Below, piece by piece: positions 45,235 through 53,789 of a DNA stretch of 64,000 bases. Origin of the DNA: GCA-2746605 sp963704835 (GTDB lineage Bacteria > Bacteroidota > Ignavibacteria > Ignavibacteriales > Melioribacteraceae); the NCBI GenBank assembly GCA_963704835.1, contig CAVPHW010000020.1:310001-374000 (forward strand). The letters run 5' to 3'. The position numbers and the translations under genes were made by a program. Under the pieces are notes generated by a model. The model was not told where the DNA came from, ran no database searches, and saw only the letters and a program-made list of their open reading frames with translations. The first letter of the stretch is position 1. Every line of letters starts with the position of its first letter.

Positions 45235-45506
45235 GTAATCTCCTTATTTAAAAAAATAGAATTTGCGCTATTAATGATCGACATTTTGAAGATTTTCTTT
45301 AGTGATATAAATCATTGCATTTTGATTTTCTACTACTTTGCTTTTTTAGCTTCAGGTGTTGTAACCTTAAATTTGAATTGATGTTGTGAATGAAGGGTTT
45401 AAACTTTTAAAGAATCAAAATAAGACAGGTGGAATGATTAAATTTCATTTTGAAATAAATAATTTTAAAATATGTTATAAATATTTTCATTTTGGATTAA
45501 ATAATT

Positions 45507-45520
45507 GGCTTAATATTTGC
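45507..45520 (+). promoter_or_regulatory. Sigma-54 (-24/-12) promoter match
   Basis: TTGGCTTAATATTTGC at 45505-45520 has GG and GC dinucleotides exactly 10 bases apart, with TGGC at -24 and TTTGC at -12, the sigma-54 pattern. A start would fall near 45532, leaving a 20-base leader with GGAGT before the ATG at 45552. An NtrC-family activator is coded at 57851-59206. In the rest of the 317-base gap (45235-45506) I see nothing else: no gene, no tRNA, no strong hairpin. Confidence 0.6.
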
Positions 45521-45551
45521 GATAATGTATTACCAACAAGTTGGAGTAAAA

Positions 45552-45866
45552 ATGGAAGCTTATTACGATGCATCCCTAACCGCAAGTATTTTATTACAAG
45601 AAGTAATGAAAGAACTAAGAATTAAAATCAGTCCGGGAAAATGTTGTAAAAATGGTTTGGATAAGAAAATATTTAGGAAATGTAAGAGGATTATTGAAAA
45701 AGAGTACAATGATAGGAAATATCAAGAGCTACTTAAACTCTACATTTCTAGTTATTTTATAGATGAAACCATTGAAAATGATGGAACTGAATTTGAAGAC
45801 TTGTTTAGTACCGATTATACTCCAAACTATGATGATTTTGGTGAAAGTATTCAATTAGCAAGTTAA
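45552..45866 (+). CDS. Small protein of unknown function behind a sigma-54-type promoter
   Basis: A 104-residue soluble protein. The first half is basic with two cysteines in a row ('GKCCKNGLDKKIFRKCKRII'), and the last third is very acidic (Glu/Asp-rich with 'DYTPNYDDFG'). No family is recognised. I choose the ATG at 45552: GGAGT lies 5 bases upstream and the promoter-to-start distance fits. The longer in-frame start at 45525 would lie before the predicted transcription start. Another overlapping frame (45386-45625) has no such support. Confidence 0.6.
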   Translation: MEAYYDASLTASILLQEVMKELRIKISPGKCCKNGLDKKIFRKCKRIIEKEYNDRKYQELLKLYISSYFIDETIENDGTEFEDLFSTDYTPNYDDFGESIQLAS

Positions 45867-45994
45867 TCTAAGAAAAAACTTCTTGTTTTTTTAAGCAAAT
45901 TTTGCTCTTCGCATTGTTTTGTCCAATTTAATTTTTAAAAAAGATAAATAAATCATATTTTACATAATTCAATTAATATTTTATGGAATTAAGA

Positions 45995-46396
45995 ATGAAA
46001 AATGATTTTTTGTGTCCTTATTGTAAGGGAAAATTAAACATCAAAGGAAATATTGTTTTATCTGTTCACACAGAATCAAACAAGAATGGATTAGTTTTTT
46101 TAAGTCCAAAACTTGGGAATTATGAAACAATTAAACATCCAAAATTTGAAATTAAAGATGGTGAGCATTTAGATTTTTTCTGTCCAATCTGCCATGCTAA
46201 TTTAGCGGCAATTGAATTTAGTGAAAATTTGGCTAAAATATTTATGACCGATGAATCCCAAAAAGTTTACGAAATAGTTTTTTCTGAAATAGCCGGTGAA
46301 CATTGCACATATAAGTTGGTTGATTCAATGATTGAAAGTTATGGGGAAAATTTGGATAAATATGTAAATCATTTTGGAGCCAAATCTCACTTTTAA
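45995..46396 (+). CDS. Small zinc-ribbon-like hypothetical protein
   Basis: A 133-residue protein with two CxxC pairs (C-P-Y-C near residue 7-10 and C-P-I-C near residue 60-63), likely one zinc site. The rest is beta-rich. Such proteins occur in Bacteroidota without known function. ATG 45995 is preferred over ATG 45983 because GGA lies about 7 bases before it. Not clearly in an operon: a 128-base gap precedes and a 184-base gap follows. Confidence 0.55.
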   Translation: MKNDFLCPYCKGKLNIKGNIVLSVHTESNKNGLVFLSPKLGNYETIKHPKFEIKDGEHLDFFCPICHANLAAIEFSENLAKIFMTDESQKVYEIVFSEIAGEHCTYKLVDSMIESYGENLDKYVNHFGAKSHF

Positions 46397-46580
46397 AAAA
46401 GAATCCCTATGGATATTGACTTATTTCTATAGTAATAATCTTCTAGTTAAGATTTTTCTTATATACTGGTCTTCATACAAAAATAATCTTTTAAAGGGTG
46501 TATTTAAAATTTCTATAAGTTGAAATACGCTCCAACTCTACTTATATTTTACTCCATAATTAATTAAGGTAATTAAGACT

Positions 46581-47468
46581 ATGGTTGTCAAACATACGGA
46601 TTTCCCAGATTTAAAATTATTCAAAAGAGGCAAAGTTCGAGATCTCTATGATTTAGGTGACAAGTATTTAATCATTTCCACTGATCGTTTATCTGCTTTC
46701 GACGTGATAATGAATGAAGGAATTCCTCTTAAAGGTAAAATTCTTACAAAAATATCTGAATTTTGGTTTAATTACACTTCAAATATTATCTCCAACCATT
46801 CAATTACTTCGAATTCTGAAGAGTTTCCAGAAGAGTGTAAAAAATATTCTGATATCCTTGAAGGAAGATCAATGCTAGTTAAAAAGGCTGAGCTGATTCC
46901 ATTAGAATGTATAGTCAGAGGATATATTACTGGGTCTGGCTTGAAAGAATATAAAAAGAGTGGAACTGTTTGCGGAATAAAATTGCCATCAGGGTTAGTA
47001 GAATCGGAAAAGTTACCAGAGCCAATATTTACTCCCTCAACAAAAGCTGATATTGGCCATCATGATGAAAATATTTCTGAAGATAAAGCTAAAGAAATTG
47101 TTGGAGAAGATGTTTATAATACTTTAAAATCTAAATCATTAGAAATCTATAATACTGCTTACCAGTATGCTTATGAGAAGGGTATCATTTTAGCTGATAC
47201 AAAAATGGAATTTGGTTTTTTCAATAATGAAATAATTTTAATTGATGAATTATTAACTCCAGATTCGTCAAGATTTTGGCCGAAAAAATTATATGAAAAA
47301 GGGAAGGGACAAGCTAGTTTTGATAAGCAATTTGTTAGAGATTATTTACTCTCAATAAATTTTGATCAGCAACCACCAGCACCTAACTTACCTGAAGATG
47401 TAATTAATGGAACAACGAACAAATATAAAGAAGCTTTGTTATTATTGACCGGTGACAAAGTTGAGTAA
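46581..47468 (+). CDS. purC: SAICAR synthase
   Basis: Joins CAIR with aspartate in de novo purine synthesis. The 295-residue length fits the ~290-300-residue class. Motifs are 'KRGKVRDLYDLGDKYLIISTDRLSAFD' (partly quoted; ATP loop), 'ECIVRGYITGSGLKEYKKSGTVCG', 'PIFTPSTKADIGHHDENI', 'LADTKMEFGF' and 'DELLTPDSSRFW'. First gene of a long + strand run in which guaB and purD also lie, so three purine-synthesis genes share this region. The next start overlaps its stop. Confidence 0.95.
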   Translation: MVVKHTDFPDLKLFKRGKVRDLYDLGDKYLIISTDRLSAFDVIMNEGIPLKGKILTKISEFWFNYTSNIISNHSITSNSEEFPEECKKYSDILEGRSMLVKKAELIPLECIVRGYITGSGLKEYKKSGTVCGIKLPSGLVESEKLPEPIFTPSTKADIGHHDENISEDKAKEIVGEDVYNTLKSKSLEIYNTAYQYAYEKGIILADTKMEFGFFNNEIILIDELLTPDSSRFWPKKLYEKGKGQASFDKQFVRDYLLSINFDQQPPAPNLPEDVINGTTNKYKEALLLLTGDKVE

Positions 47469-47775
47469 TTTAAAGCCTATAAAAATAAAAGTAAGAGATT
47501 ATCTATTTCTTGATGTTACTTGGAATAATAATGTATTGAAAAGTATTAAATTAAGTAATTTGAGAAGCGCATGTCCGTGTGCTCTTTGCCATGCTGAAAA
47601 AGATGAATGGAGTAAGACTTATATACCCTTATATACCAAAGATCAGCTAAAAATTAATAAAATCAGTATTGTAGGGACTTATGCAATCAGTATTGAGTGG
47701 CAGGACGGTCATAATACAGGTTTGTATGATTATGATTATTTAAATAGTCTATTTCAACACTTTCCGATAGTATAA
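47461..47775 (+). CDS. DUF971-domain protein
   Basis: About 104 residues matching DUF971, a domain that also forms the N-terminal part of gamma-butyrobetaine hydroxylase. It carries 'LRSACPCALCHAEKD' (cysteines likely for metal), 'KISIVGTYAISIEWQDGHNTGLYDYDYL' (partly quoted). The TTG at 47461 overlaps the purC stop and is my choice; a GTG at 47452 is also possible. Stand-alone DUF971 proteins are common in Bacteroidota beside housekeeping genes, and some have been tied to Fe-S assembly. No function is shown here. Confidence 0.8.
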   Translation: MSNLKPIKIKVRDYLFLDVTWNNNVLKSIKLSNLRSACPCALCHAEKDEWSKTYIPLYTKDQLKINKISIVGTYAISIEWQDGHNTGLYDYDYLNSLFQHFPIV

Positions 47776-47781
47776 AATAAT

Positions 47782-48375
47782 ATGGTTCTACCTAATCAAT
47801 TAACCACATTAAGAATTATACTTACCCCAATCTTCCTTCTATTATTTATTTCGGGAAATCCATTTTATATGCAAATATCTTTGGGTATTTATATAATTGC
47901 TGCAATTACGGATTGGTACGATGGTTGGCTCGCTCGCAAGTTTAATTATATTACAACTTGGGGGAAATTCATGGATCCGCTTGCAGATAAGATATTAACT
48001 TCAACAGCTTTTTTTGCATTTGTTGCAATCGGTGTTTTGGAATTGTGGATGGTTTTAATTGTGGTTTTCAGAGATGTTATAATCACAGGACTTAGACTGT
48101 TTGCAGATTGGCAGAAAAAATCATTTACGACTAGTAATTTGGCCAAGATAAAAACTGTTGTTCAAATGATTTTTATTTTTTATTTATTAATAGTATTTAC
48201 GTTAAGAGAGAATGAATATCTGAAAACAAACCTTGCTGCAGTTTTTGAAATCCTTACAAATAGCAGTTTAATTTATTATTTAATGCTGGTTATTACATTG
48301 TTTACATTTATCACTGGATTGGTTTATTTATATCAAAACAGAGTTTTAATTACTAGAATGTTATTAAAAAAATGA
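47782..48375 (+). CDS. pgsA: CDP-diacylglycerol-glycerol-3-phosphate 3-phosphatidyltransferase
   Basis: Makes phosphatidylglycerol phosphate in the inner membrane. The CDP-alcohol phosphotransferase motif D-x2-D-G-x2-A-R-x8-G-x3-D-x3-D is complete ('DWYDGWLARKF...GKFMDPLADK', residues ~46-67). It starts 'LPNQLTTLRIILTP', as PgsA does, and has about five helices in 197 residues. The stop overlaps the pgpA start by 4 bases, so the two successive steps of phosphatidylglycerol synthesis are coupled. Confidence 0.93.
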   Translation: MVLPNQLTTLRIILTPIFLLLFISGNPFYMQISLGIYIIAAITDWYDGWLARKFNYITTWGKFMDPLADKILTSTAFFAFVAIGVLELWMVLIVVFRDVIITGLRLFADWQKKSFTTSNLAKIKTVVQMIFIFYLLIVFTLRENEYLKTNLAAVFEILTNSSLIYYLMLVITLFTFITGLVYLYQNRVLITRMLLKK

Positions 48376-48821
48376 TAACTAATCTTTATAAAATAATTGG
48401 ATCTGGTTTCTATTCCGGTTATTTACCAAAAGCTCCCGGAACATTTGGAAGTTTTGTGGCACTAATAATTTATTTAATTCCTGGTTTTGAAAATCCTATA
48501 GTGATTATTCCGGCAATTATATTTTCAATTTTAATTGGAATTCCAATCGGGAACTATTTCGAAAGGATTTATGGAAAAGATCCTGGTTATTTTACTTTAG
48601 ATGAGTTTATTGGAACATGGGTTACTTTACTTTTTGTACCTAAAGAAATGTTATTTATAATTCCCTCATTTTTACTTTGGAGAGTTTTAGATATTAAGAA
48701 GCCTTTTCCTGCTAATAAAGCAGAAACTATAAGAGGTGGATTAGGAATCATATTAGATGATGTTATTTCTGGAATGTATTCTTTAATAATTATACATATA
48801 TTTATATTTCTTTTTAGTTGA
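48372..48821 (+). CDS. pgpA: Phosphatidylglycerophosphatase A
   Basis: Removes the phosphate from phosphatidylglycerol phosphate. The 149-residue protein has 'GSGFYSGYLPKAPGTFGS', 'DPGYFTLDEFIGTWVTLL' (metal-site Asp and Glu), 'RVLDIKKPFPA' and 'GGLGIILDDVISGMYS', all PgpA marks. Four hydrophobic helices. Coupled to pgsA by an ATGA overlap. Confidence 0.93.
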   Translation: MITNLYKIIGSGFYSGYLPKAPGTFGSFVALIIYLIPGFENPIVIIPAIIFSILIGIPIGNYFERIYGKDPGYFTLDEFIGTWVTLLFVPKEMLFIIPSFLLWRVLDIKKPFPANKAETIRGGLGIILDDVISGMYSLIIIHIFIFLFS

Positions 48822-48836
48822 GATTTTAGGATATCT

Positions 48837-50090
48837 ATGAAAATCCATATTATAACAATTGGCGATGAAATATTAATTGGCCAGGTACTTAATACAAATG
48901 CAGCATATATTGGAGAATTATTAAATTCAAACAATTACACAGTCACAAGTGCATCTGTTGTTGGTGATAATGAAGAAGAAATAGCCTATGAGATGGAGTT
49001 AGCATTGCGTAATAACGATGTTATTATTTGTACTGGTGGATTAGGACCTACTAATGATGATGTTACACTAAATTCTATTGTAAAAGTATTTAAAACTGAA
49101 CTTGTTGAAAATTCTGAAGTACTGCAAGATATTAAAGATCTCTTTGATAAAAGAGATCGTGAACTGACCGAAACAAATAAAAAACAAGCATTAATTCCTG
49201 TAATAGGAGTTCCAATAAGAAATTTTAATGGAACAGCACCAGGAGTGTTAATTCAAAAAGAGAATAAGTTGTTCATTTCGATGCCAGGTGTTCCATTAGA
49301 AATGAAAGCCATGATGATTGAGAACGTGCTCCCAAAAATTAAGGAATTATTCCCAAATCAGTTTTTTAAGAAATACAAAACTCTATTAACTACCGGAATA
49401 CCTGAATCATTTCTTTATGATGAAATAAAAACAATAAGCGGAGTGATTGAAAAAGGAAATCTTGCGTTTTTGCCAAATCAGTTTGGAGTTAGAATTAGAA
49501 TTACAACTATTGATAAAGAACAATCTGCAGCTGAAGAACGGGTATTTGAAGTTGAGCAGCAAATTAGAGCAAAAGTTGGAAGATACATATATGGAAAAGA
49601 CAACGAATCTTTAGAAGAAGTTGTTGGCAAACTTTTAATAGAAAGAGGATTAACAATTGCAGTTGCGGAATCTTGTACCGGTGGTTTAATTAGTAGTAGA
49701 CTTACTAATATTAGTGGAAGCAGCGAATACTTTGAAAGATCAATGATAACATACAGCAATGGTGCTAAAGTTGAGCTATTAGGAATTGAAGAGGACTTGA
49801 TTGTAAAACATGGAGCAGTAAGTTTAGAAGTTGCGAGGTTTATGGCTCAAGGAATAAGATCAGTTAGTGGAACGGATATTGGACTAGCAATCACCGGAAT
49901 TATGGGTCCAACAGGTGCAACTGAAAATAAACCAGTTGGTTTAGTTTATATTGGCATTTGTGATGAAAATGTTTGCACAGCAAAAGAATTCAGATTTGGT
50001 GATAATAGGCTATTAAACAAAGATCGTTCTTCACAAGCTGCACTTGAAATGTTAAGAAGAAATCTGCTAGGAATTTCTTATGACCAATAG
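48837..50090 (+). CDS. cinA: CinA-family protein (NMN deamidase / competence-damage protein)
   Basis: 417 residues in two domains. The N-terminal MoaB/MogA-like COG1058 domain (~1-170) has 'ITIGDEILIGQVLNTNAAYIG', 'CTGGLGPTNDD' and 'GTAPGVLI'. The C-terminal PncC domain (~255-410) has 'AVAESCTGGLISSRLTNISGSS' (partly quoted), 'YSNGAK', 'LEVARFMAQGIR' and 'AITGIMGPTGAT'. The two-domain form recycles NMN to NaMN and hydrolyses ADP-ribose. It overlaps thpR by 11 bases; recA and recX follow, the widespread cinA-thpR-recA-recX order. Confidence 0.93.
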   Translation: MKIHIITIGDEILIGQVLNTNAAYIGELLNSNNYTVTSASVVGDNEEEIAYEMELALRNNDVIICTGGLGPTNDDVTLNSIVKVFKTELVENSEVLQDIKDLFDKRDRELTETNKKQALIPVIGVPIRNFNGTAPGVLIQKENKLFISMPGVPLEMKAMMIENVLPKIKELFPNQFFKKYKTLLTTGIPESFLYDEIKTISGVIEKGNLAFLPNQFGVRIRITTIDKEQSAAEERVFEVEQQIRAKVGRYIYGKDNESLEEVVGKLLIERGLTIAVAESCTGGLISSRLTNISGSSEYFERSMITYSNGAKVELLGIEEDLIVKHGAVSLEVARFMAQGIRSVSGTDIGLAITGIMGPTGATENKPVGLVYIGICDENVCTAKEFRFGDNRLLNKDRSSQAALEMLRRNLLGISYDQ

Positions 50091-50625
50091 ACTTTTTGTT
50101 GGTTTGGACTTACCACAAGCAACAAAAGATTATATTGCTGAACAAAGAAATAAAATTTATGGAAAACCCAATGTTATTAGTTGGGAATCTGATGAAAATC
50201 AACATATTACCTTGAAGTTTTTAGGAGATGTTGGTGAAAATATTACAGAACTTATTTGTGATAGATTTGATAATATTTTAGCAACTCCTATTGAAGCAGA
50301 GTTCTCTAATTTTAATTTTTTCAAAAAAAATGATAAATTAAAAATTCTTTATTTGGGATTGAAGGATAGCCCAAAAATCACAAATTTATTTTCTATTATT
50401 GAAGATGAATGTGAATTGCTTGGGTTTCCAAAGGAAAAAAGGAAGTTTAAACCTCATTTAACTTTGTTACGCGTTAGAGAAAATACTGATAAAAGTGGAT
50501 TAGAAAAGTTTAATAGTTATAATTTAGAACATGGTTTTATAATAGATAGTTTTTCACTATTTAAAAGTGAACTTGAAAATAATCATTCAAAATACACAGT
50601 TTTAAGAAGATTTAAATTGATATAA
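50080..50625 (+). CDS. thpR: RNA 2',3'-cyclic phosphodiesterase
   Basis: A 181-residue 2H phosphoesterase. Both catalytic H-x-T motifs are present: 'HITLKFLGDV' (~residue 46) and 'HLTLLRV' (~residue 127). The N-terminus 'RLFVGLDLP' is typical. It opens 2',3'-cyclic phosphates on RNA ends (formerly 2'-5' RNA ligase LigT). Lies between cinA (overlapping) and recA (11 bases on). Confidence 0.9.
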   Translation: MTNRLFVGLDLPQATKDYIAEQRNKIYGKPNVISWESDENQHITLKFLGDVGENITELICDRFDNILATPIEAEFSNFNFFKKNDKLKILYLGLKDSPKITNLFSIIEDECELLGFPKEKRKFKPHLTLLRVRENTDKSGLEKFNSYNLEHGFIIDSFSLFKSELENNHSKYTVLRRFKLI

Positions 50626-50636
50626 GAGGAGGAATA

Positions 50637-51686
50637 ATGGCAGCTGAAAAAGAAGATCCGAGAATTAAAATTTTAGAAGATACAATGTACGGCATTGAAA
50701 AAACTTATGGTAAAGGTGCCATTATGAAGTTGGGAGATGGAGTTGTTCAGAAAATCGAATCCATCTCAACTGGTTCTGTTACATTAGATTATTCACTTGG
50801 AATTGGCGGCGTTCCAAGAGGAAGAATAGTTGAAATTTACGGACCAGAATCATCGGGTAAAACAACAGTGTGTTTACATGTAATTGCTGAAGCACAAAAA
50901 TTAGGTGGAATTGCAGCTTTTATTGATGCGGAGCACGCTTTAGACTCAATCTACGCCCAAAGACTTGGCGTTGATATAAAGAATCTTTTAGTTTCTCAAC
51001 CGGATTATGGTGAACAAGCTTTAGAAATTGTTGATACATTAGTTAGAAGTAATGCCCTTGATGTAATCGTAATTGATTCCGTTGCAGCACTTGTCCCACG
51101 TTCAGAAATTGAAGGTGAAATGGGTGATGCTCAAATGGGTGTTCAAGCCCGACTTATGTCGCAAGCGCTTAGAAAAATAACTGGTGCTGTAAATAGATCG
51201 AAAACTTGCGTGATATTTACAAACCAATTAAGAAGTAAAATTGGTGTTATGTTTGGCAATCCAGAAACAACCACTGGTGGAAATGCATTAAAATTTTACG
51301 CATCTCTAAGGCTAGATATTAGAAGAATTGCAGCAATAAAAAATGGTGATGAAGTTGTTGGTAATAGAACAAAAGTAAAAGTTGTTAAAAGTAAAGTTGC
51401 ACCACCTTTCAAGCAAGTTGAATTTGATATCATTTATAATGAAGGTATTAGTAAGTCTGGTGAATTAATTGATTTAGGTGTTGATAATGGTATCATAAAA
51501 AAAGGCGGAGCATGGTTCACTTTTGGAGAAGACAGATTCCAAGGACGTGAGCAATTTAGAACTCAGCTTAAAGAAAATCCAGAATTATTAGCAAAACTTG
51601 AAAACGAAGTAAAAATTAAAATAGGCATGATTGCTGCTGAAGTTAAAGAAGAAGTTGTAAAAGAAAAGGCTACTAAAGAAAAATAA
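50637..51686 (+). CDS. recA: Recombinase RecA
   Basis: Strand-exchange ATPase that also activates LexA-type cleavage. The 349-residue length is standard. Walker A is 'GPESSGKTT' (69-77), Walker B 'VIVIDSVAALVP', with 'EIEGEMGDAQMGVQARLMSQALRK' (partly quoted) for loop L1 and 'TNQLRSKIGVMFGNPETTTGG' for loop L2. A strong AGAGGAGG site precedes the ATG. No LexA/SOS box is evident because the gene sits inside an operon. recX starts directly after the stop. Confidence 0.98.
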   Translation: MAAEKEDPRIKILEDTMYGIEKTYGKGAIMKLGDGVVQKIESISTGSVTLDYSLGIGGVPRGRIVEIYGPESSGKTTVCLHVIAEAQKLGGIAAFIDAEHALDSIYAQRLGVDIKNLLVSQPDYGEQALEIVDTLVRSNALDVIVIDSVAALVPRSEIEGEMGDAQMGVQARLMSQALRKITGAVNRSKTCVIFTNQLRSKIGVMFGNPETTTGGNALKFYASLRLDIRRIAAIKNGDEVVGNRTKVKVVKSKVAPPFKQVEFDIIYNEGISKSGELIDLGVDNGIIKKGGAWFTFGEDRFQGREQFRTQLKENPELLAKLENEVKIKIGMIAAEVKEEVVKEKATKEK

Positions 51687-52328
51687 ATGATTGTTGTTGG
51701 TCTTAAAAAAAAAGGAAGTTTTGTTGATATAGAACTCGATAATTTAGCAGTAATTAAAGTTCCCTATGATCTATTTCTGAAGAATAATTTATATGTTGGG
51801 GATGAAATCGACGAAAAGAAGATTGAGTTTTTAATAGAGCAGACCAAGTTATATCTTATTAAACAAAGTGCTTTTAGGTATTTGGGATTAAGAAACCATA
51901 GTAAATATGAACTTATACTTAAGCTTCAAAAAAAAGGTTACGAAAAAGAATTATTATTAGTAGCCATAAATGATATAGCTAAACAAGGTTTTATTGATGA
52001 TAAAAAATATACTGAGCAGTTTATTAGTTTTCAATTAAAGAAGAAAAAAGGAATTAATCGAATTAAAGCTGAGTTGTTCAAAAAAGGAATTGATAGAAAA
52101 ATCATTGAAAATGGTTGTAGGAACTATGATGATTTTGAAATTCAGTTAAGTTCTGCTAAAGAATTAGCAAATAAAAAGTACAACTTTTTGCTAAATAAGA
52201 AATTGGATAAGATTAAACTTCAGCAAAAAATATATCAATATTTGTTAAGCAGAGGTTTTCCTTCAGAAATTATAAAGAAATCAGTTAAGGAATTGGAAGC
52301 AAAAGAATATGAACACAGACAAAATTAA
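51687..52328 (+). CDS. recX: RecX family regulator of RecA
   Basis: A 213-residue helical, lysine-rich protein with three-helix RecX repeats. 'ALRYLGLRNHSKYEL'-like sequence reads here 'AFRYLGLRNHSKYELILKLQKKG' (partly quoted), then 'GFIDDKKYTEQFISFQLKKKKGINRIKAEL' (in part), then 'KIYQYLLSRGFPSEII'. RecX binds RecA filaments and limits their growth. Begins 1 base after recA; its end overlaps the guaB start by 20 bases. Confidence 0.88.
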   Translation: MIVVGLKKKGSFVDIELDNLAVIKVPYDLFLKNNLYVGDEIDEKKIEFLIEQTKLYLIKQSAFRYLGLRNHSKYELILKLQKKGYEKELLLVAINDIAKQGFIDDKKYTEQFISFQLKKKKGINRIKAELFKKGIDRKIIENGCRNYDDFEIQLSSAKELANKKYNFLLNKKLDKIKLQQKIYQYLLSRGFPSEIIKKSVKELEAKEYEHRQN

Positions 52329-53776
52329 ATTTGAAGGATTGACTTTCGACGATTTACTATTAATCCCAGCAAAATCTAGTGTGCTCCCGAGAGAAACAAA
52401 TATTGAATCAATGTTGACAAGAAATATCAAGTTAAATATACCGTTCCTTTCAGCTGCAATGGATACCGTAACTGAGGCTAAAATGGCAATTGCAATGGCT
52501 GCCCAAGGTGGAATAGGAATAATCCACAAGAACATGAGTATTGAAAGACAAGCAAGTGAAGTTGATAAAGTGAAAAGATCCGAAAGTGGTATGATTCATA
52601 ATCCCATTACTTTACAAGCTGATAAAACAGTTGGTGATGCCACAATACTTATGGATAAGTATCATATAAGTGGAATTCCAATTGTTAACGACGAAAACAA
52701 ATTGATTGGAATCTTGACAAATAGAGATTTAAGATTTGAACCTAACTTAGATTTGAAGATATCAGATATTATGACAAAAAACTAATTTAAGAACTGCTCC
52801 ACTTGGAACTACTTTGGAACAAGCCGAGAAATTACTCCAAAAATACAAGGTTGAGAAATTACCTGTTGTTGATGATAATGGGATTCTCAAGGGACTAATT
52901 ACTTTTAAGGATATTTCAAAAAAGAAAAAATTCCCAAATGCGTGTAAAGATGATTTAGGCAGATTACGTGTAGGAGCGGCTGTGAGTGTTTCATCTGATA
53001 CGATGAAAAGAGTTAAAGCTTTAATTGCTGCAAATGTAGATGTAATTGTTTTGGATACTGCGCACGGACATTCTGAAGGAGTACTAAAAACAGTAGTAGA
53101 GATTAGGAAAAAATATCCCAAAATTGATTTAATAGCAGGAAATATAGTAACTGGTGAGGCTGCACTTGAATTAGTGAGTCTAGGTGTTGACGCAGTTAAA
53201 GTAGGTATTGGCGCCGGTTCAATTTGTACAACAAGAGTTATTGCAGGAGTTGGAGTTCCACAAGTTAGTGCTGTGTTTGAGGTTTCTAAGGCTCTAGAGG
53301 GAACCGGAATTCCAATAATTGCTGATGGTGGGGTTAAACAAACTGGTGATGTAGCAAAAGTAATTGCTGCTGGAGCAGATACAGTTATGATGGGAGGTAT
53401 GTTTGCTGGTGTTGAAGAAACGCCTGGTGAGAAAATTCTTTTTGAAGGTAGAAGTTTTAAGATGTACAGAGGTATGGGTTCTATTGGAGCAATGAAGCAT
53501 GGAAGCAAAGATAGATACTTTCAGGATATGGAAGATGATATTAAAAAATTAGTTCCTGAAGGGGTTGAAGGACGAGTTCCATTTAAGGGTGCTTTATCCG
53601 AGACAATTTATCAATTTATTGGAGGTTTGAGAGCATCAATGGGTTATTGCGGGGCTAGGACAATTGAAGATTTTAAAAAGGATGCAAAATTTGTTAAAAT
53701 TTCCGCTTCGGGATTAAGAGAAAGTCATCCACATGATGTAATAATTACAAAAGAATCTCCTAACTATCATTCATAA
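52309..53776 (+). CDS. guaB: IMP dehydrogenase (one frameshift)
   Basis: Oxidises IMP to XMP, the committed step to GMP. Frames 52309-52785 and ~52790-53776 join as ~489 residues when one A is removed from the A6 at 52776-52781: 'DIMTK' then 'TNLRTAPLGTTLEQAE'. The break falls between the two CBS domains (~95-215). The catalytic Cys loop 'GAGSICTTR', 'GVPQVSAV', 'ADGGVKQTGDVAKVIAAGAD' and 'MGGMFAGVEETPGE' are intact. guaB is normally essential, and both halves are perfectly conserved. An artefact is therefore the likely cause of the shift. Confidence 0.9.
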
Positions 53777-53789
53777 ATAAATTATTCCT

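Noticed and set aside
45386..45625. 79-codon frame overlapping the sigma-54 promoter region.
   Set aside because: It begins before the predicted promoter, ends inside the better-supported 45552 gene in another frame, and has no ribosome-binding site.
52762..53508. Long antisense open frame (248 codons) opposite guaB.
   Set aside because: It is the complement of a conserved coding region with low-complexity Pro/Ser/Thr content and no ribosome-binding site; a shadow of guaB.
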